Source: Actinomyces oris (GTDB lineage: Bacteria; Actinomycetota; Actinomycetes; Actinomycetales; Actinomycetaceae). From it: a stretch of 64,000 nt of DNA. Below are positions 8,681 through 17,435 of the stretch, one piece after another (position 1 is the first letter of the stretch; the number at the start of each line of letters is the position of its first letter). The DNA lies in NCBI RefSeq assembly GCF_006546825.1, contig NZ_VICC01000006.1, positions 186,001 through 250,000 on the forward strand. Reading direction: 5' to 3'. The notes beneath the pieces were generated by a model that worked only from the letters and a program-made list of their open reading frames with translations, was not told the origin of the DNA and did not search any database. A program made the translations under genes and the position numbers.

Positions 8681-10744
8681 GTGTCCAGTAAGCAGCGAAA
8701 GCGCCCAGGGCGCCGCCTCCTGATGTTCATCCTCGTCCTCGCCATCGGCTTCGGTGCGCTCGTGGCGGGAAGCATGAGGCACAAGGCCTCGCTCACCCCC
8801 GGCCTCGCCCTCGATCTGGAGGGCGGGACCCAGCTCATCCTGACGCCCACCACCTCCGACGGCTCGGCGATCAGTGACAACGACGTCGAGCAGGCCATCG
8901 AGGTGATCCGCCAGCGCGTGGACGCCTCCGGTGTCTCCGAGGCGCAGATCTCCCGCCAGGGCGGTCAGAACATCGTTGTCTCGCTGCCCGGTAAACCCAG
9001 CCAGGCCACCCTGGAGCTGGTGCGCACCTCGGCCGTCATGTACTTCCGCCCGGTCCTGCGCATCCTGCCGGGCAGCGCCCAGCAGGCCGCCAAGAACATC
9101 GCCAGCCAGAACCCCTCTGGTGGGCCGACCCCGGCGCAGGCGGCTCAGTCCAGCCCGAGCGCCAGCAGCGAGGCGACTCAGCCGGCGGCGGACTCCGAGG
9201 GCGCCGAGGAGGGTTCGGGCCAGGGCGAGCAGCCGGCCGCGACTCCGGCCCCCACCGCGCAGCCCACGGCCCAGTCGACGGCACAGCCCAGGACTCCCGA
9301 GGAGATCGCCAAGCAGCTGGCGGACGTCAACCAGGACGGGGTCATCTCCTCCGACCCGCTCCCCGCTCAGGACAAGACGAACTCGTCGGACTCCTGGATC
9401 ACCGAGAAGCTCCTCTACGACGGCTACATGACCGACTGCTCCGACCCGAAGAACCTCACCGGTCAGACGCAGGACCCCAAGGTCGCCGTCATCTCCTGCT
9501 CCAAGGAGGCCGGCTCCCAGCACCAAGGCGCCTACATCCTCGGCCCGGCCGAGATCACCGGCACCGAGCTCAAGAGCGCCAACTCGGGCCTGGAGACCGA
9601 CTCGCGAGGACAGGCCACCCGGCAGTGGGTCGTCTCGCTGGCCTTCAACGCCGACGGCACCAAGAAGTTCGCCGAGATGTCCAAGCGGCTGCTGGCCTAC
9701 CGCGACCAGGCCAGTGCCGCCGGCGCGCAGGGGGCTCAGGGCGCTCAGAACCAGGACAGCCAGGCCAAGGCCCAGTTCGCCATCGTCCTGGACGGGCTGA
9801 CCATCATGGCCTCCGGCTTCAACGAGACCGTCCACTCGCCGATCACCGACGGACGGGTCCAGATCACCGGTGGCTTCAGCCAGAACCAGGCCAACACGCT
9901 GGCCAACCAGCTCTCCTTCGGCTCGCTGCCGCTGAGCTTCACGGTGCAGTCCGAGCAGCAGATCTCCGCCACCTTGGGAACCGAGCAGCTGCGCAACGGC
10001 CTGATCGCCGGGCTCATCGGCTTCGCCCTCATCATCCTCTACCTGGCCTGGCAGTACCGCGGCCTGGCGGTGGTGGCCGTGGCCTCCCTGGTGGTGGCAG
10101 CAGCCGGCACCTACCTGGTCATCGCGGCCCTGAGCGCGACCATGGGGTACCGCCTGTCCCTGGCGGGGGTGGCCGGACTCATCATCTCCATCGGCATCAC
10201 AGTCGACTCCTTCATCATCTACTTCGAGCGCGTCCGTGACGAGGTGCGTCAGGGGCGGACCCTGAGGACCGCGATCGATGAGGGATGGAAGCACGCCAGG
10301 CGCACGATCCTCGTCTCCGACGCCGTCAACCTCGTGGCCGCGATCGTCCTGTACTTCCTGGCCGTCGGCGGGGTGCAGGGATTCGCCTTCACCCTGGGGG
10401 TGACCACGTGCGTGGACCTGGCCATCATCATCCTGTTCACCCACCCGATGATGGAGTGGATCGTCCGATTCCGCTTCTTCGGCGAGGGGCACCGCCTCTC
10501 CGGCCTCGACCCCGAGCACCTCGGGGCGACGTCCTCGACCTACGGCAAGGGGCGCGAGGCCGTCGCCGACCGCGTGACCGGGTCGCTGGCGCGTCGCAAG
10601 GCCGAGGCCCGCAGAAACGCTGAGAGCACGGAGGACGCGGCTGAGGAGTCCGGCGGCGAGGCCGCCGACGATGAGGCTGAGCAGCAGGACGGTGACGCGG
10701 TCGATGCCGCGGCCGACAAGGGAAAGGACGGTGAGACGAAGTGA
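8681..10744 (+). CDS. secD: Protein translocase subunit SecD
   Basis: SecD works with SecF to pull preproteins across the membrane using proton-motive force. The product is 687 residues from the GTG at 8681 (AGGAAGGGA ends 4 bases upstream; codons upstream to 8582 read unconserved sequence). Features: membrane helix near 12-30, LTPGLALDLEGGTQL (D1 motif), EVIRQRVDASGVSEAQI, the P1 head with VHSPITDGRVQITGGFS, and five C-terminal membrane helices with GVAGLIISIGITVDSFIIYFER. Residues 145-205 form a low-complexity Ala/Pro/Ser/Gln insertion. It is followed by DVNQDGVISSD (215-225), which resembles a calcium-binding EF-hand/dockerin loop. The C-terminal 60 residues are acidic. SecF overlaps by 4 bases. 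Confidence 0.95.
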   Translation: MSSKQRKRPGRRLLMFILVLAIGFGALVAGSMRHKASLTPGLALDLEGGTQLILTPTTSDGSAISDNDVEQAIEVIRQRVDASGVSEAQISRQGGQNIVVSLPGKPSQATLELVRTSAVMYFRPVLRILPGSAQQAAKNIASQNPSGGPTPAQAAQSSPSASSEATQPAADSEGAEEGSGQGEQPAATPAPTAQPTAQSTAQPRTPEEIAKQLADVNQDGVISSDPLPAQDKTNSSDSWITEKLLYDGYMTDCSDPKNLTGQTQDPKVAVISCSKEAGSQHQGAYILGPAEITGTELKSANSGLETDSRGQATRQWVVSLAFNADGTKKFAEMSKRLLAYRDQASAAGAQGAQGAQNQDSQAKAQFAIVLDGLTIMASGFNETVHSPITDGRVQITGGFSQNQANTLANQLSFGSLPLSFTVQSEQQISATLGTEQLRNGLIAGLIGFALIILYLAWQYRGLAVVAVASLVVAAAGTYLVIAALSATMGYRLSLAGVAGLIISIGITVDSFIIYFERVRDEVRQGRTLRTAIDEGWKHARRTILVSDAVNLVAAIVLYFLAVGGVQGFAFTLGVTTCVDLAIIILFTHPMMEWIVRFRFFGEGHRLSGLDPEHLGATSSTYGKGREAVADRVTGSLARRKAEARRNAESTEDAAEESGGEAADDEAEQQDGDAVDAAADKGKDGETK

Positions 10745-11844
10745 AGTCTCTCGCCACGCTCGGTAACGAGCTCTACTCGGCCAAGACATCCATCCCCTTC
10801 GTCGGCAAACGGAAGATCTGGTACCTCATCGCCGTCGTCATCATTCTTGGCTCGGCCACGCTCCTGGGCACCGTGGGACTGACTCCGGGCATCGACTTCA
10901 AGGGCGGTTCGGAGATCACGATCACGGGGCTGTCCTCCCCCTCAGAGCGTCCCGCCAACGAGGTCCTCTCCAAGAGCGACCTGGCGGCCGGTTCCTCGGT
11001 GACGACCATGGGCTCGTCGTCGGTGAGGGTGCAGACCTCTGAGCTGAGCAAGCAGCGCCTCGACTCGCTGGCCGGTCAGCTCGCCACCGCCTACAAGACC
11101 GACGCCTCCAATGTCTCAGCGACGACTGTGGGACCGACCTGGTCCTCCGACGTCACGAAGAAGGCGGTTCGAGGACTGGTCCTGTTCTTCATCTTCGTCG
11201 GACTGCTCATCTGGGCGTACTTCCGCACCTGGAAGATGGCGGCGGCGGCCCTGCTCGCCCTGTGCCACGACATCATCGTCACCGTGGGCATCTACGCCCT
11301 GTCCGGATTCGAGGTCACTCCGGCCACGATCATCGGTGTGCTGACGATTCTGGGCTACTCCCTCTACGACACGGTGGTGGTCTTCGACAAGATCCGGGAG
11401 AACACCGAGGACTTCGAGTCCCAGAGCCGATCCACCTACGCCGAGCTGGCGAACCTGGCGGTCAACCAGACCTTCATCCGCTCGATCAACACCTCCGTGG
11501 TCGGCGTGCTCCCGGTGGCCTCGCTGCTGTTCGTCGGCGCCTTCATCCTGGGGGCGGGAACGCTGCGCGACATCGCCCTGACGCTGTTCATCGGCATGAT
11601 CGCCGGAACCCTGTCCTCGATCTTCCTGGCCACCCCCCTCCTGGTGGACCTGCGCTCACGTGAGACGCGCATCAAGGAGCAGGCCGCCAAGGTCGCCGCG
11701 GCGCGCCAGCACCGTCGGGACGAGGCCGGTGACGACGCCGAAGAACTGGCTAAGATTGACGCGGCTCCGGCCGCCTCACCAGTCACTCCCGGCCACCACC
11801 TCGGCGTGGCGGCTCAGCCGAAAAGGAAGAAGAAGCGCAGATGA
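10741..11844 (+). CDS. secF: Protein translocase subunit SecF
   Basis: Partner of SecD, 367 residues. The N-terminal helix is followed by LTPGIDFKGGSEITITG, a periplasmic domain, and five membrane helices including TIIGVLTILGYSLYDTVVVFDKIREN and TSVVGVLPVASLLF. The C-terminal 60 residues are charged and end with KRKKKRR, a basic tail. The GTG start overlaps the secD stop (GTGA), so translation is probably coupled. The stop overlaps the apt start as ATGA. Confidence 0.95.
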   Translation: MKSLATLGNELYSAKTSIPFVGKRKIWYLIAVVIILGSATLLGTVGLTPGIDFKGGSEITITGLSSPSERPANEVLSKSDLAAGSSVTTMGSSSVRVQTSELSKQRLDSLAGQLATAYKTDASNVSATTVGPTWSSDVTKKAVRGLVLFFIFVGLLIWAYFRTWKMAAAALLALCHDIIVTVGIYALSGFEVTPATIIGVLTILGYSLYDTVVVFDKIRENTEDFESQSRSTYAELANLAVNQTFIRSINTSVVGVLPVASLLFVGAFILGAGTLRDIALTLFIGMIAGTLSSIFLATPLLVDLRSRETRIKEQAAKVAAARQHRRDEAGDDAEELAKIDAAPAASPVTPGHHLGVAAQPKRKKKRR

Positions 11845-12398
11845 CCGCTCCCGTGGCCCATTCCGAGTCGGTGCCCGAGTCTCTGACCAGGCTGGTCATG
11901 AGCCACTTGCGCGAGATTCCCGACTTCCCCGAGCCGGGGGTCCTCTTCCGGGACATCACTCCGCTCCTGGCCGATGGGCAGGCCTTCGCCGCTCTCGTCG
12001 AGGGGCTGGCCGATCACTACCGGGGTCGGATCGATGCGATCGCGGGGCTCGAGTCGCGCGGCTTCATCCTGGCGGCGCCCTTGGCGGTTCGACTCGGGGT
12101 CGGCATGATTACGGTGCGCAAGGGCGGCAAGCTGCCCGGCCCGGTCATCGGTGTGGACTACGCACTCGAGTACGGCACGGCCCGGATGGAGCTGAGGCCC
12201 GAGACCGTCACCAAGGGTGCGCGTGTCCTGGTCATCGACGACGTGCTGGCCACCGGTGGGACGGCCGCCGCCTCCATCTCCCTCATTGAGCAGGCCGGCG
12301 CCACGGTGGAGGCCATCTGCATGCTGCTGGAGCTGTCCGATCTGGGCGGTCGCCGCCAGCTCCAGGGGCGTGAGGTCGACTCGATCGTCATCTTCTGA
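11841..12398 (+). CDS. apt: Adenine phosphoribosyltransferase
   Basis: Apt converts adenine and PRPP to AMP (purine salvage). The 185-residue product shows FPEPGVLFRDITPLLAD, the flexible-loop and active-site stretch LESRGFILAAPLA, and the PRPP-binding loop VLVIDDVLATGGTAAA. The start overlaps the secF stop by 4 bases. The secDF-apt-relA order is conserved in many actinobacteria and links salvage to (p)ppGpp metabolism only by position. Confidence 0.95.
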   Translation: MTAPVAHSESVPESLTRLVMSHLREIPDFPEPGVLFRDITPLLADGQAFAALVEGLADHYRGRIDAIAGLESRGFILAAPLAVRLGVGMITVRKGGKLPGPVIGVDYALEYGTARMELRPETVTKGARVLVIDDVLATGGTAAASISLIEQAGATVEAICMLLELSDLGGRRQLQGREVDSIVIF

Positions 12399-12451
12399 GG
12401 CGGCAGCTCGTCGCAGGCCCGCTGCTCGACGGGTAGCCGGGGCTGTTTCTC

Positions 12452-12488
12452 GTGCGGTGTCGTGATCCTGAAGGACGTGACACCGCAC
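12452..12488 (+). terminator. Probable terminator hairpin after apt
   Basis: GTGCGGTGTC (12452-12461) and GACACCGCAC (12479-12488) form a perfect 10-bp stem with a 17-base loop. It lies between apt and the relA promoter. No U-tract follows, so it may be an intrinsic terminator of the weak actinobacterial type or an mRNA 3'-end hairpin. Confidence 0.55.
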
Positions 12489-12501
12489 GGTCACCGGCAG
12501 C

Positions 12502-12536
12502 GCCGGCACGCCTCGGTGTGCCGGCCGCTATATGAT
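12502..12536 (+). promoter_or_regulatory. relA promoter: inverted repeat plus -10 TATGAT, leaderless start
   Basis: TATGAT at 12531-12536 is a near-consensus -10 element and its predicted start point falls at the A of the relA ATG (12543), so the transcript would be leaderless. No ribosome binding site precedes the ATG. Immediately upstream, GCCGGCAC (12502-12509) and GTGCCGGC (12518-12525) form an 8-bp inverted repeat overlapping the -35 region, a plausible operator. Confidence 0.5.
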
Positions 12537-12542
12537 GCGTCA

Positions 12543-14867
12543 ATGACGGAGACGAAGAACACCCCGGACACGTCAGGTGACAGTGTTGTTCCCGGCTCGC
12601 GCGTGCGCAGCCGACTGGCGTGGTTCGGCTCCCGGGGACACTCCACACCGGCGGCCATCGAGCCGCTGCTGCGCGCGGTGCGCGCCAACCACCCCAAGGC
12701 CGACACGAGCCTCATCGTGCGCGCCTACGAAGTGGCGGAGAAGGCTCACTCCGGTCAGCGACGCAAGTCGGGGGAGCCCTACATCACCCACCCGGTGGCA
12801 GTGGCAACCATCCTGGCCGAGCTGGGAATGACGGCCCAGACGCTGGCGGCTGCCGTCCTGCACGACACCGTGGAGGACACCGACTACACCCTCGAGCGTC
12901 TGCGCGCCGACTTCGGCGACGAGATCAGCCTGCTCGTCGACGGCGTCACCAAGCTCGACAAGCTCCAGTACGGTGAGGCCGCCCAGGCCGAGACGGTGCG
13001 CAAGATGATTATCGCGATGTCCAAGGACATCCGGGTGCTGGTCATCAAGCTCGGCGACCGCCTTCACAACGCCCGCACCTGGAAGTACGTCTCCGCGGAG
13101 AACGCCGCCCGCAAGGCCAAGGAGACCCTGGAGATCTATGCGCCCCTGGCCCACCGTCTGGGGATGAACACGATCAAGTGGGAGCTGGAGGACCGGTCCT
13201 TCAAGGCCCTCTACCCGGGCGTGTACGAGGAGATCGAGCACATGGTGGCCGAGCGTGCCCCGGCTCGTGAGGAGTACCTGCGTCAGGTCCGACTCCAGAT
13301 CGAGGAGGACCTGAGGGTCAACAAGATCAAGGGCGCCGTGACCGGACGGCCCAAGCACTACTACTCGATCTACCAGAAGATGATCGTGCGGGGGAAGGAC
13401 TTCGACGATATCTACGACCTGGTGGCGCTGCGAGTCATCGTCGACACCGTCCAGGACTGCTACGCGGTGCTCGGCTCCCTGCACTCGCGCTGGACCCCCA
13501 TGAGCGGGCGCTTCAAGGACTACATCGCCGTCCCCAAGTTCAACCTCTACCAGTCGCTGCACACGACTGTCGTCGGGCCGGGTGGCAAGCCGGTGGAGAT
13601 TCAGATCCGCACCCACGAGATGCACCGCATGGCCGAGTACGGCGTGGCCGCGCACTGGCGCTACAAGGAGGACCCCAACGCCTCGGGCCCCAGCGCCCTG
13701 GGAGGCAGGCCCGGAGACTCCGACCAGGGCGACATGGGCTGGCTGCGTCAGCTCGTCGACTGGCAGAAGGAGACCCAGGACCCCACCGAGTTCCTCGACG
13801 CCCTGCGCTACGAGATGGCCGGGGACCAGGTCTACGTCTTCACCCCCCGGGGTGATGTCCTCGCACTGCCGGCGGGAGCCACCCCGGTGGACTTCGCCTA
13901 CGCCGTCCACACCGAGGTCGGCCACCGCACCGTGGGTGCACGCGTCAACAGCCGACTGGTGCCCCTGGACACGCGTCTGGAGAACGGTGACACGGTGGAG
14001 GTCTTCACCTCCAAGGCCATCAACGCCGGACCCTCGCGCGACTGGCTCTCCTTCGTCGCCTCCACCCGGGCCCGCAACAAGATACGTTCGTGGTTCTCCA
14101 AGGAGCGTCGTGAGGAGGCCATCGAGGAGGGCAAGGGCGCCATCGCCCGCACCCTGCGCAAGCAGAACCTTCCCCTGCAGCGCCTCATGAGCCACGAGAC
14201 CCTCATGAACGTGGCCAAGACCCTCGACAAGGTCGACATTGACGGCCTGTACGCCGCGGTGGGTGAGGGACACGTGTCGGCCCAGCACGTCGTCGACACC
14301 CTGGTGGCCACCATGGGCGGGGAGGACGGCGCCGAGGAGACCCTCGCGGAGGGGATCCTGCCCACCCGGGCCACGACGCACCGCCGGCCGCGTACGGCCG
14401 ACGCCGGAGTCGTCGTCGCCGGTATGGACGAGGGCGACGTCTACGTCAAGCTGGCGCGCTGCTGCACCCCCATGCCGGGTGATCCCATCGTCGGCTTCAT
14501 CACCCGCGGTTCGGGTGTCTCAGTGCACCGGGCCGACTGCCAGAACGTCGAACAGCTCCAGCGTGAGCCCGAGCGCCTCATCACCGTCTCCTGGGCGGAC
14601 CACGCCCAGTCGGCCTACCTGGTCCAGGTGGAGGTCGAGGCCCTGGACCGCGGGGGCCTGCTCGCCGACATCACCCGAGCGCTGGCAGACAGCCACGTCA
14701 ACCTGGTGAGCGCCTCCATCGCCACGAGCCGTGACCGGGTCGTCACCGGGCGGTTCGTCGTCGAGCTGGCCGAGGTCGGGCACCTGGACCACACGCTGGC
14801 GGCCCTGCGGCGCATCGACGGCGTCTTCGAGGCGCGCAGAAGCCTGTCCACGACACGTCGTCGATGA
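12543..14867 (+). CDS. relA: Bifunctional (p)ppGpp synthetase/hydrolase (RelA/SpoT homologue)
   Basis: Makes and degrades the stringent-response alarmone. The 774-residue protein has the full long-RSH layout. The HD hydrolase domain contains [15 protein letters not shown] and VLHDTVEDT. The synthetase domain contains [24 protein letters not shown] and [16 protein letters not shown] domain ([19 protein letters not shown]), an [11 protein letters not shown] region and a C-terminal ACT domain follow. The HD motif appears intact, so both activities are expected. The ATG at 12543 is chosen because a strong -10 ends 6 bases before it; upstream in-frame codons to 12462 cross the terminator hairpin and promoter. 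Confidence 0.95.
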   Translation: MTETKNTPDTSGDSVVPGSRVRSRLAWFGSRGHSTPAAIEPLLRAVRANHPKADTSLIVRAYEVAEKAHSGQRRKSGEPYITHPVAVATILAELGMTAQTLAAAVLHDTVEDTDYTLERLRADFGDEISLLVDGVTKLDKLQYGEAAQAETVRKMIIAMSKDIRVLVIKLGDRLHNARTWKYVSAENAARKAKETLEIYAPLAHRLGMNTIKWELEDRSFKALYPGVYEEIEHMVAERAPAREEYLRQVRLQIEEDLRVNKIKGAVTGRPKHYYSIYQKMIVRGKDFDDIYDLVALRVIVDTVQDCYAVLGSLHSRWTPMSGRFKDYIAVPKFNLYQSLHTTVVGPGGKPVEIQIRTHEMHRMAEYGVAAHWRYKEDPNASGPSALGGRPGDSDQGDMGWLRQLVDWQKETQDPTEFLDALRYEMAGDQVYVFTPRGDVLALPAGATPVDFAYAVHTEVGHRTVGARVNSRLVPLDTRLENGDTVEVFTSKAINAGPSRDWLSFVASTRARNKIRSWFSKERREEAIEEGKGAIARTLRKQNLPLQRLMSHETLMNVAKTLDKVDIDGLYAAVGEGHVSAQHVVDTLVATMGGEDGAEETLAEGILPTRATTHRRPRTADAGVVVAGMDEGDVYVKLARCCTPMPGDPIVGFITRGSGVSVHRADCQNVEQLQREPERLITVSWADHAQSAYLVQVEVEALDRGGLLADITRALADSHVNLVSASIATSRDRVVTGRFVVELAEVGHLDHTLAALRRIDGVFEARRSLSTTRRR

Positions 14868-14908
14868 AGAGGAATGGGGACGAGTGGGTGCCACGTGACT
14901 ACTGATCG

Positions 14909-15475
14909 TTACGTGACATTCAGTCTGGCACTATGGACTCTTCGTAAGTAGGAGTCTCCAGAGCCATGTGCAGCTGCCTCCATCACGGCAAGCTGGTCGA
15001 ATTCATCCAGCAAGGATGGCCAACGATTATTGCGAAGGCGAAAGGCGATGACTGATGTCACATGCTCCCCTTGGTAATCTTTGGGTGAGAATTTGATCTT
15101 GCGTCGATCGGAAGAGTGTATGACAAGGTTTCGGGTCTGCCGCCGAGTAATTGAGTAATTATATGAGTATGCTGTTATGTCTCCAAAATCGATTCGAGTT
15201 GTTCTGCCAAGGAAGGAGCGTTTCTTGACGAATCCTGGCCCGACCTCGACGTAGTTCACGAATGTTTGGAAGGCCACTCCAGCCCCTAAACCAATAAGGA
15301 TGGCGGCGCACACGAGCCATATGGTGGCGACGCCGGCGTCATCGTCAGAAAATGAAGGGGTGACCCATCGCCTGCAGCCGAGCCAGAGGCAGGCCAGGCC
15401 GACGAGTAATACCCCTCCGCCGCCGAGCAACTGATGCTGTGGCGGTCTTGATCGTGCAACGCCATTTTCTGACAT
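14909..15475 (-). CDS. Small membrane protein, PH-like (orphan)
   Basis: An unrecognised 188-residue protein. Two hydrophobic segments (about 17-33 and 50-70) are followed by a soluble region, FVKKRSFLGRTTRIDFGDITAYSYN and onward. That region looks like the short PH-like (bPH) domains attached to bacterial membrane helices, but this rests on pattern only. Base composition is clearly more AT-rich than the neighbours, with codons such as TTA, ATA and AAT that are rare elsewhere here, so recent acquisition is likely. It is convergent with relA, 41 bases away, with no partner gene in the same direction. Confidence 0.7.
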   Translation of the reverse strand: MSENGVARSRPPQHQLLGGGGVLLVGLACLWLGCRRWVTPSFSDDDAGVATIWLVCAAILIGLGAGVAFQTFVNYVEVGPGFVKKRSFLGRTTRIDFGDITAYSYNYSITRRQTRNLVIHSSDRRKIKFSPKDYQGEHVTSVIAFRLRNNRWPSLLDEFDQLAVMEAAAHGSGDSYLRRVHSARLNVT

Positions 15476-15680
15476 GTGGAGCCTGTCACTCGTTCAAAGT
15501 GGTCCAATCTCGACCTCATGAGGATGGCGAGCATCATAGCACGACCGAAAGGGAATGGAATAACAACATGAGTTTCTTCTACTGGGAGCCATGAACAGCG
15601 TCACTGAGGGCGTCATGAAGGCTTTGGCTGGTGCTTGCGGTGGTGACGTGAATCAATGTTCTTCGAGAATGTGTCGCTGT
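15476..15680. other. Non-coding AT-richer gap
   Basis: A 205-base stretch between the membrane protein start and the end of the AbiEi-like gene. No convincing gene, repeat or terminator is visible. It shares the lower GC of the orphan membrane gene and may be part of the same acquired segment. Confidence 0.4.
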
Positions 15681-16274
15681 TTACTGGCGGAATGCGACGG
15701 ACTCGATGATGTGCTGCGCCCGCGGGCAGCCTCTGCTGGCAGCCCCGCGACAGTGATTGAGCGTGAGCAGGAGACGGACTCGGCTCACTCCGTGGTTGCG
15801 GGCGGTCAGGATGGCTTGCACAGCCTGCACCGGTGTCCCCAGACGGGCGATGTCGACGGCGGCTCGGGCGATCGTGGCGCAGGTGATACCCCCGATCACG
15901 GTCGTGTCGCAGTGAGGCAGCCGACCTCGTTTAGTCACCAGGTAGGGCAGTCGACTCCGACGACCGCCGGGCAGGCTCACCTCCAGGGAGTCGGGCGGGG
16001 GCCCACCGACGTGCACCCACAGGGCAGTGCTCGCCAGAAGCACACCTCGGCAGGGCAGCGCAGCGGCAATGGCCCGCATACGTCCCTCGGCCGAGCGCAG
16101 CGTGTCGGCCGGTTGCAAGTTGCCCAGAATGTTGACCAGCAGCCGGGGGTCGAGCCCGGCGCACCTGAGTACCTGCATATCCTGGGGCGGAAGCGTGCCC
16201 AGAACCGGGGTCAGCGGGCGGGCGGACAGGTGGGCCACGGCGGCGTGGCCGGGTACCGGGACAAAACGAGCCAT
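15681..16274 (-). CDS. AbiEi-like (type IV antitoxin-related) protein, orphan
   Basis: A 197-residue protein. The central part ALWVHVGGPPPDSLEVSLP, then LPYLVTKRGRLPHCDTTVIGG and ITCATIARAAVDIARLG, follows the layout of the actinobacterial proteins annotated as AbiEi-family antitoxins. These have a hydrophobic 'AWLHG' helix, a 'VHVTVP' strand, an 'I-G-VTSPARTVVDLA' motif and then a helical region. No AbiEii-like nucleotidyltransferase toxin is adjacent, so its role is unclear. It could be a degraded antitoxin or a stand-alone regulator. It is divergent from the TipA-like regulator with 170 bases between them. On its strand TTGACG lies about 20-25 bases upstream of the start. Confidence 0.65.
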   Translation of the reverse strand: MARFVPVPGHAAVAHLSARPLTPVLGTLPPQDMQVLRCAGLDPRLLVNILGNLQPADTLRSAEGRMRAIAAALPCRGVLLASTALWVHVGGPPPDSLEVSLPGGRRSRLPYLVTKRGRLPHCDTTVIGGITCATIARAAVDIARLGTPVQAVQAILTARNHGVSRVRLLLTLNHCRGAASRGCPRAQHIIESVAFRQ

Positions 16275-16444
16275 ATGCCATCGTGGACGTCAACCGGCCG
16301 CGGGCGCCACAGTGAACCGGCCGCCTGTGGATAACCTCGTGGTGACCGCGCGGAATTGACCCTCACGCGGCGGGAGGCTCCACGGTGGATGACACGCACC
16401 CGGACACGCGCCAGGTGGAGCCAGTACTGAGGAAGGAGACTACG

Positions 16445-17317
16445 GTGAAGGACTCTCAAGAGCGTCATGCTGGAGCTGAAAGGCCTGGCACGACAGCCGA
16501 GGCCACGGTCGATGCCGTGTCGGACGATGCTGACATCGCCATGACGGTCGGAGAGGTCTCAACGCTCCTGGGCGTCAGCGTCAGGGCGCTGCATCACTGG
16601 GACGAGTCCGGCCTGGTGCATCCCTCCCGGCGCAGTGCCGCCGGCTACCGGCTCTACAGCGAGGCGGACATCATGCGCATCCAGCAGGTCCTCGTCTACC
16701 GGCAGACCGGCATGAGCCTGGCCGACATCAAGGCAGTCCTTGACGAGCCGGGCGCCGATGCACTGACGCACCTGCGCCGTCAGCGCGAGCTGGTGCAAGG
16801 ACAGATCTCCCACCTCCAGCACAAGCTCAGCTCCATCGACATGGTGATCGATATACATCAGTTGGGAGCGAGGATCTCCGTGGCTGAGATGGCGGAGATC
16901 TGGGGGACCGACTGGGACCCCGTCTATGTCGAGGAGGCCCGCGTCCGGTGGGGTGATACACCGGAGTGGGCCGAGTCCTACCAACGCAAGGCTCGGATGT
17001 CTCGCGCCGACTGGGAGCGGGCGCACGAGGAGACTGTCGCTCTGGAGACCGCGCTTGCCGAGGCGATGCGCAACGGCGTCGAACCGGGCAGCCCCGAGGC
17101 CAATGCCTTGGCGCGGTGGCACCGCAAGGACTTCAACCGGTGGTTCGAGGTCTCCACCTCCAAGCAGGTCATTATCGCCCGCGGCTATGTGGCGGACGAA
17201 CGCTATGCCCGCTACTACGACAAGCGCGCACCGGGTCTGGCGGCCTGGCTCAAGGACGTCATCGACGCCTGCGCCAGCTCTGAGGGAGTGGATCCAGAAA
17301 CCGCCACCTGGGAGTAG
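16445..17317 (+). CDS. MerR-family regulator with TipAS-type effector domain
   Basis: A 290-residue activator-like protein. It has a polar 33-residue N-terminal tail, the MerR winged helix (MTVGEVSTLLGVSVRALHHWDESG, RRSAAGYRLY), a coiled-coil dimer helix (about 95-125) and a C-terminal TipAS domain (EARVRWGDTPEWAESYQ, HRKDFNRWFEVST, YVADERYARYYDKRAPGLAAWL). TipAL of Streptomyces binds thiopeptide antibiotics through this domain and activates its own gene. This protein has only one Cys (residue 276, near the C-terminus), not at the position usually linked to covalent thiopeptide capture. The start is GTG at 16445, 6 bases after GGAAGGAG (16431-16438). No obvious target gene is adjacent. Confidence 0.88.
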   Translation: MKDSQERHAGAERPGTTAEATVDAVSDDADIAMTVGEVSTLLGVSVRALHHWDESGLVHPSRRSAAGYRLYSEADIMRIQQVLVYRQTGMSLADIKAVLDEPGADALTHLRRQRELVQGQISHLQHKLSSIDMVIDIHQLGARISVAEMAEIWGTDWDPVYVEEARVRWGDTPEWAESYQRKARMSRADWERAHEETVALETALAEAMRNGVEPGSPEANALARWHRKDFNRWFEVSTSKQVIIARGYVADERYARYYDKRAPGLAAWLKDVIDACASSEGVDPETATWE

Positions 17318-17352
17318 CAGATCGCCCGACCAGGGCCACCAGGACGAGACAC

Positions 17353-17393
17353 GAGGCGGGGCCGACACCGGTGGGTGGTATCGGCCCCGCCTC
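17353..17393. terminator. Bidirectional terminator hairpin
   Basis: A 17-base arm (17353-17369) pairs with 17377-17393 with one mismatch and a 7-base loop. It sits between the convergent TipA-like and DUF349 genes and can serve both strands. Confidence 0.8.
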
Positions 17394-17435
17394 AGACGCT
17401 CCTTCAGTCTCAGAGCTGAGCGGAAGGTACTCGGC

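Noticed and set aside
8630-10789. 719-residue open frame on the minus strand across secD
   Set aside because: Antisense shadow of secD in a high-GC genome. It has no ribosome binding site or recognisable motif.
15591-16334. 247-residue open frame on the plus strand
   Set aside because: Antisense to the AbiEi-like gene, which has the more protein-like sequence. No domain or ribosome binding site.
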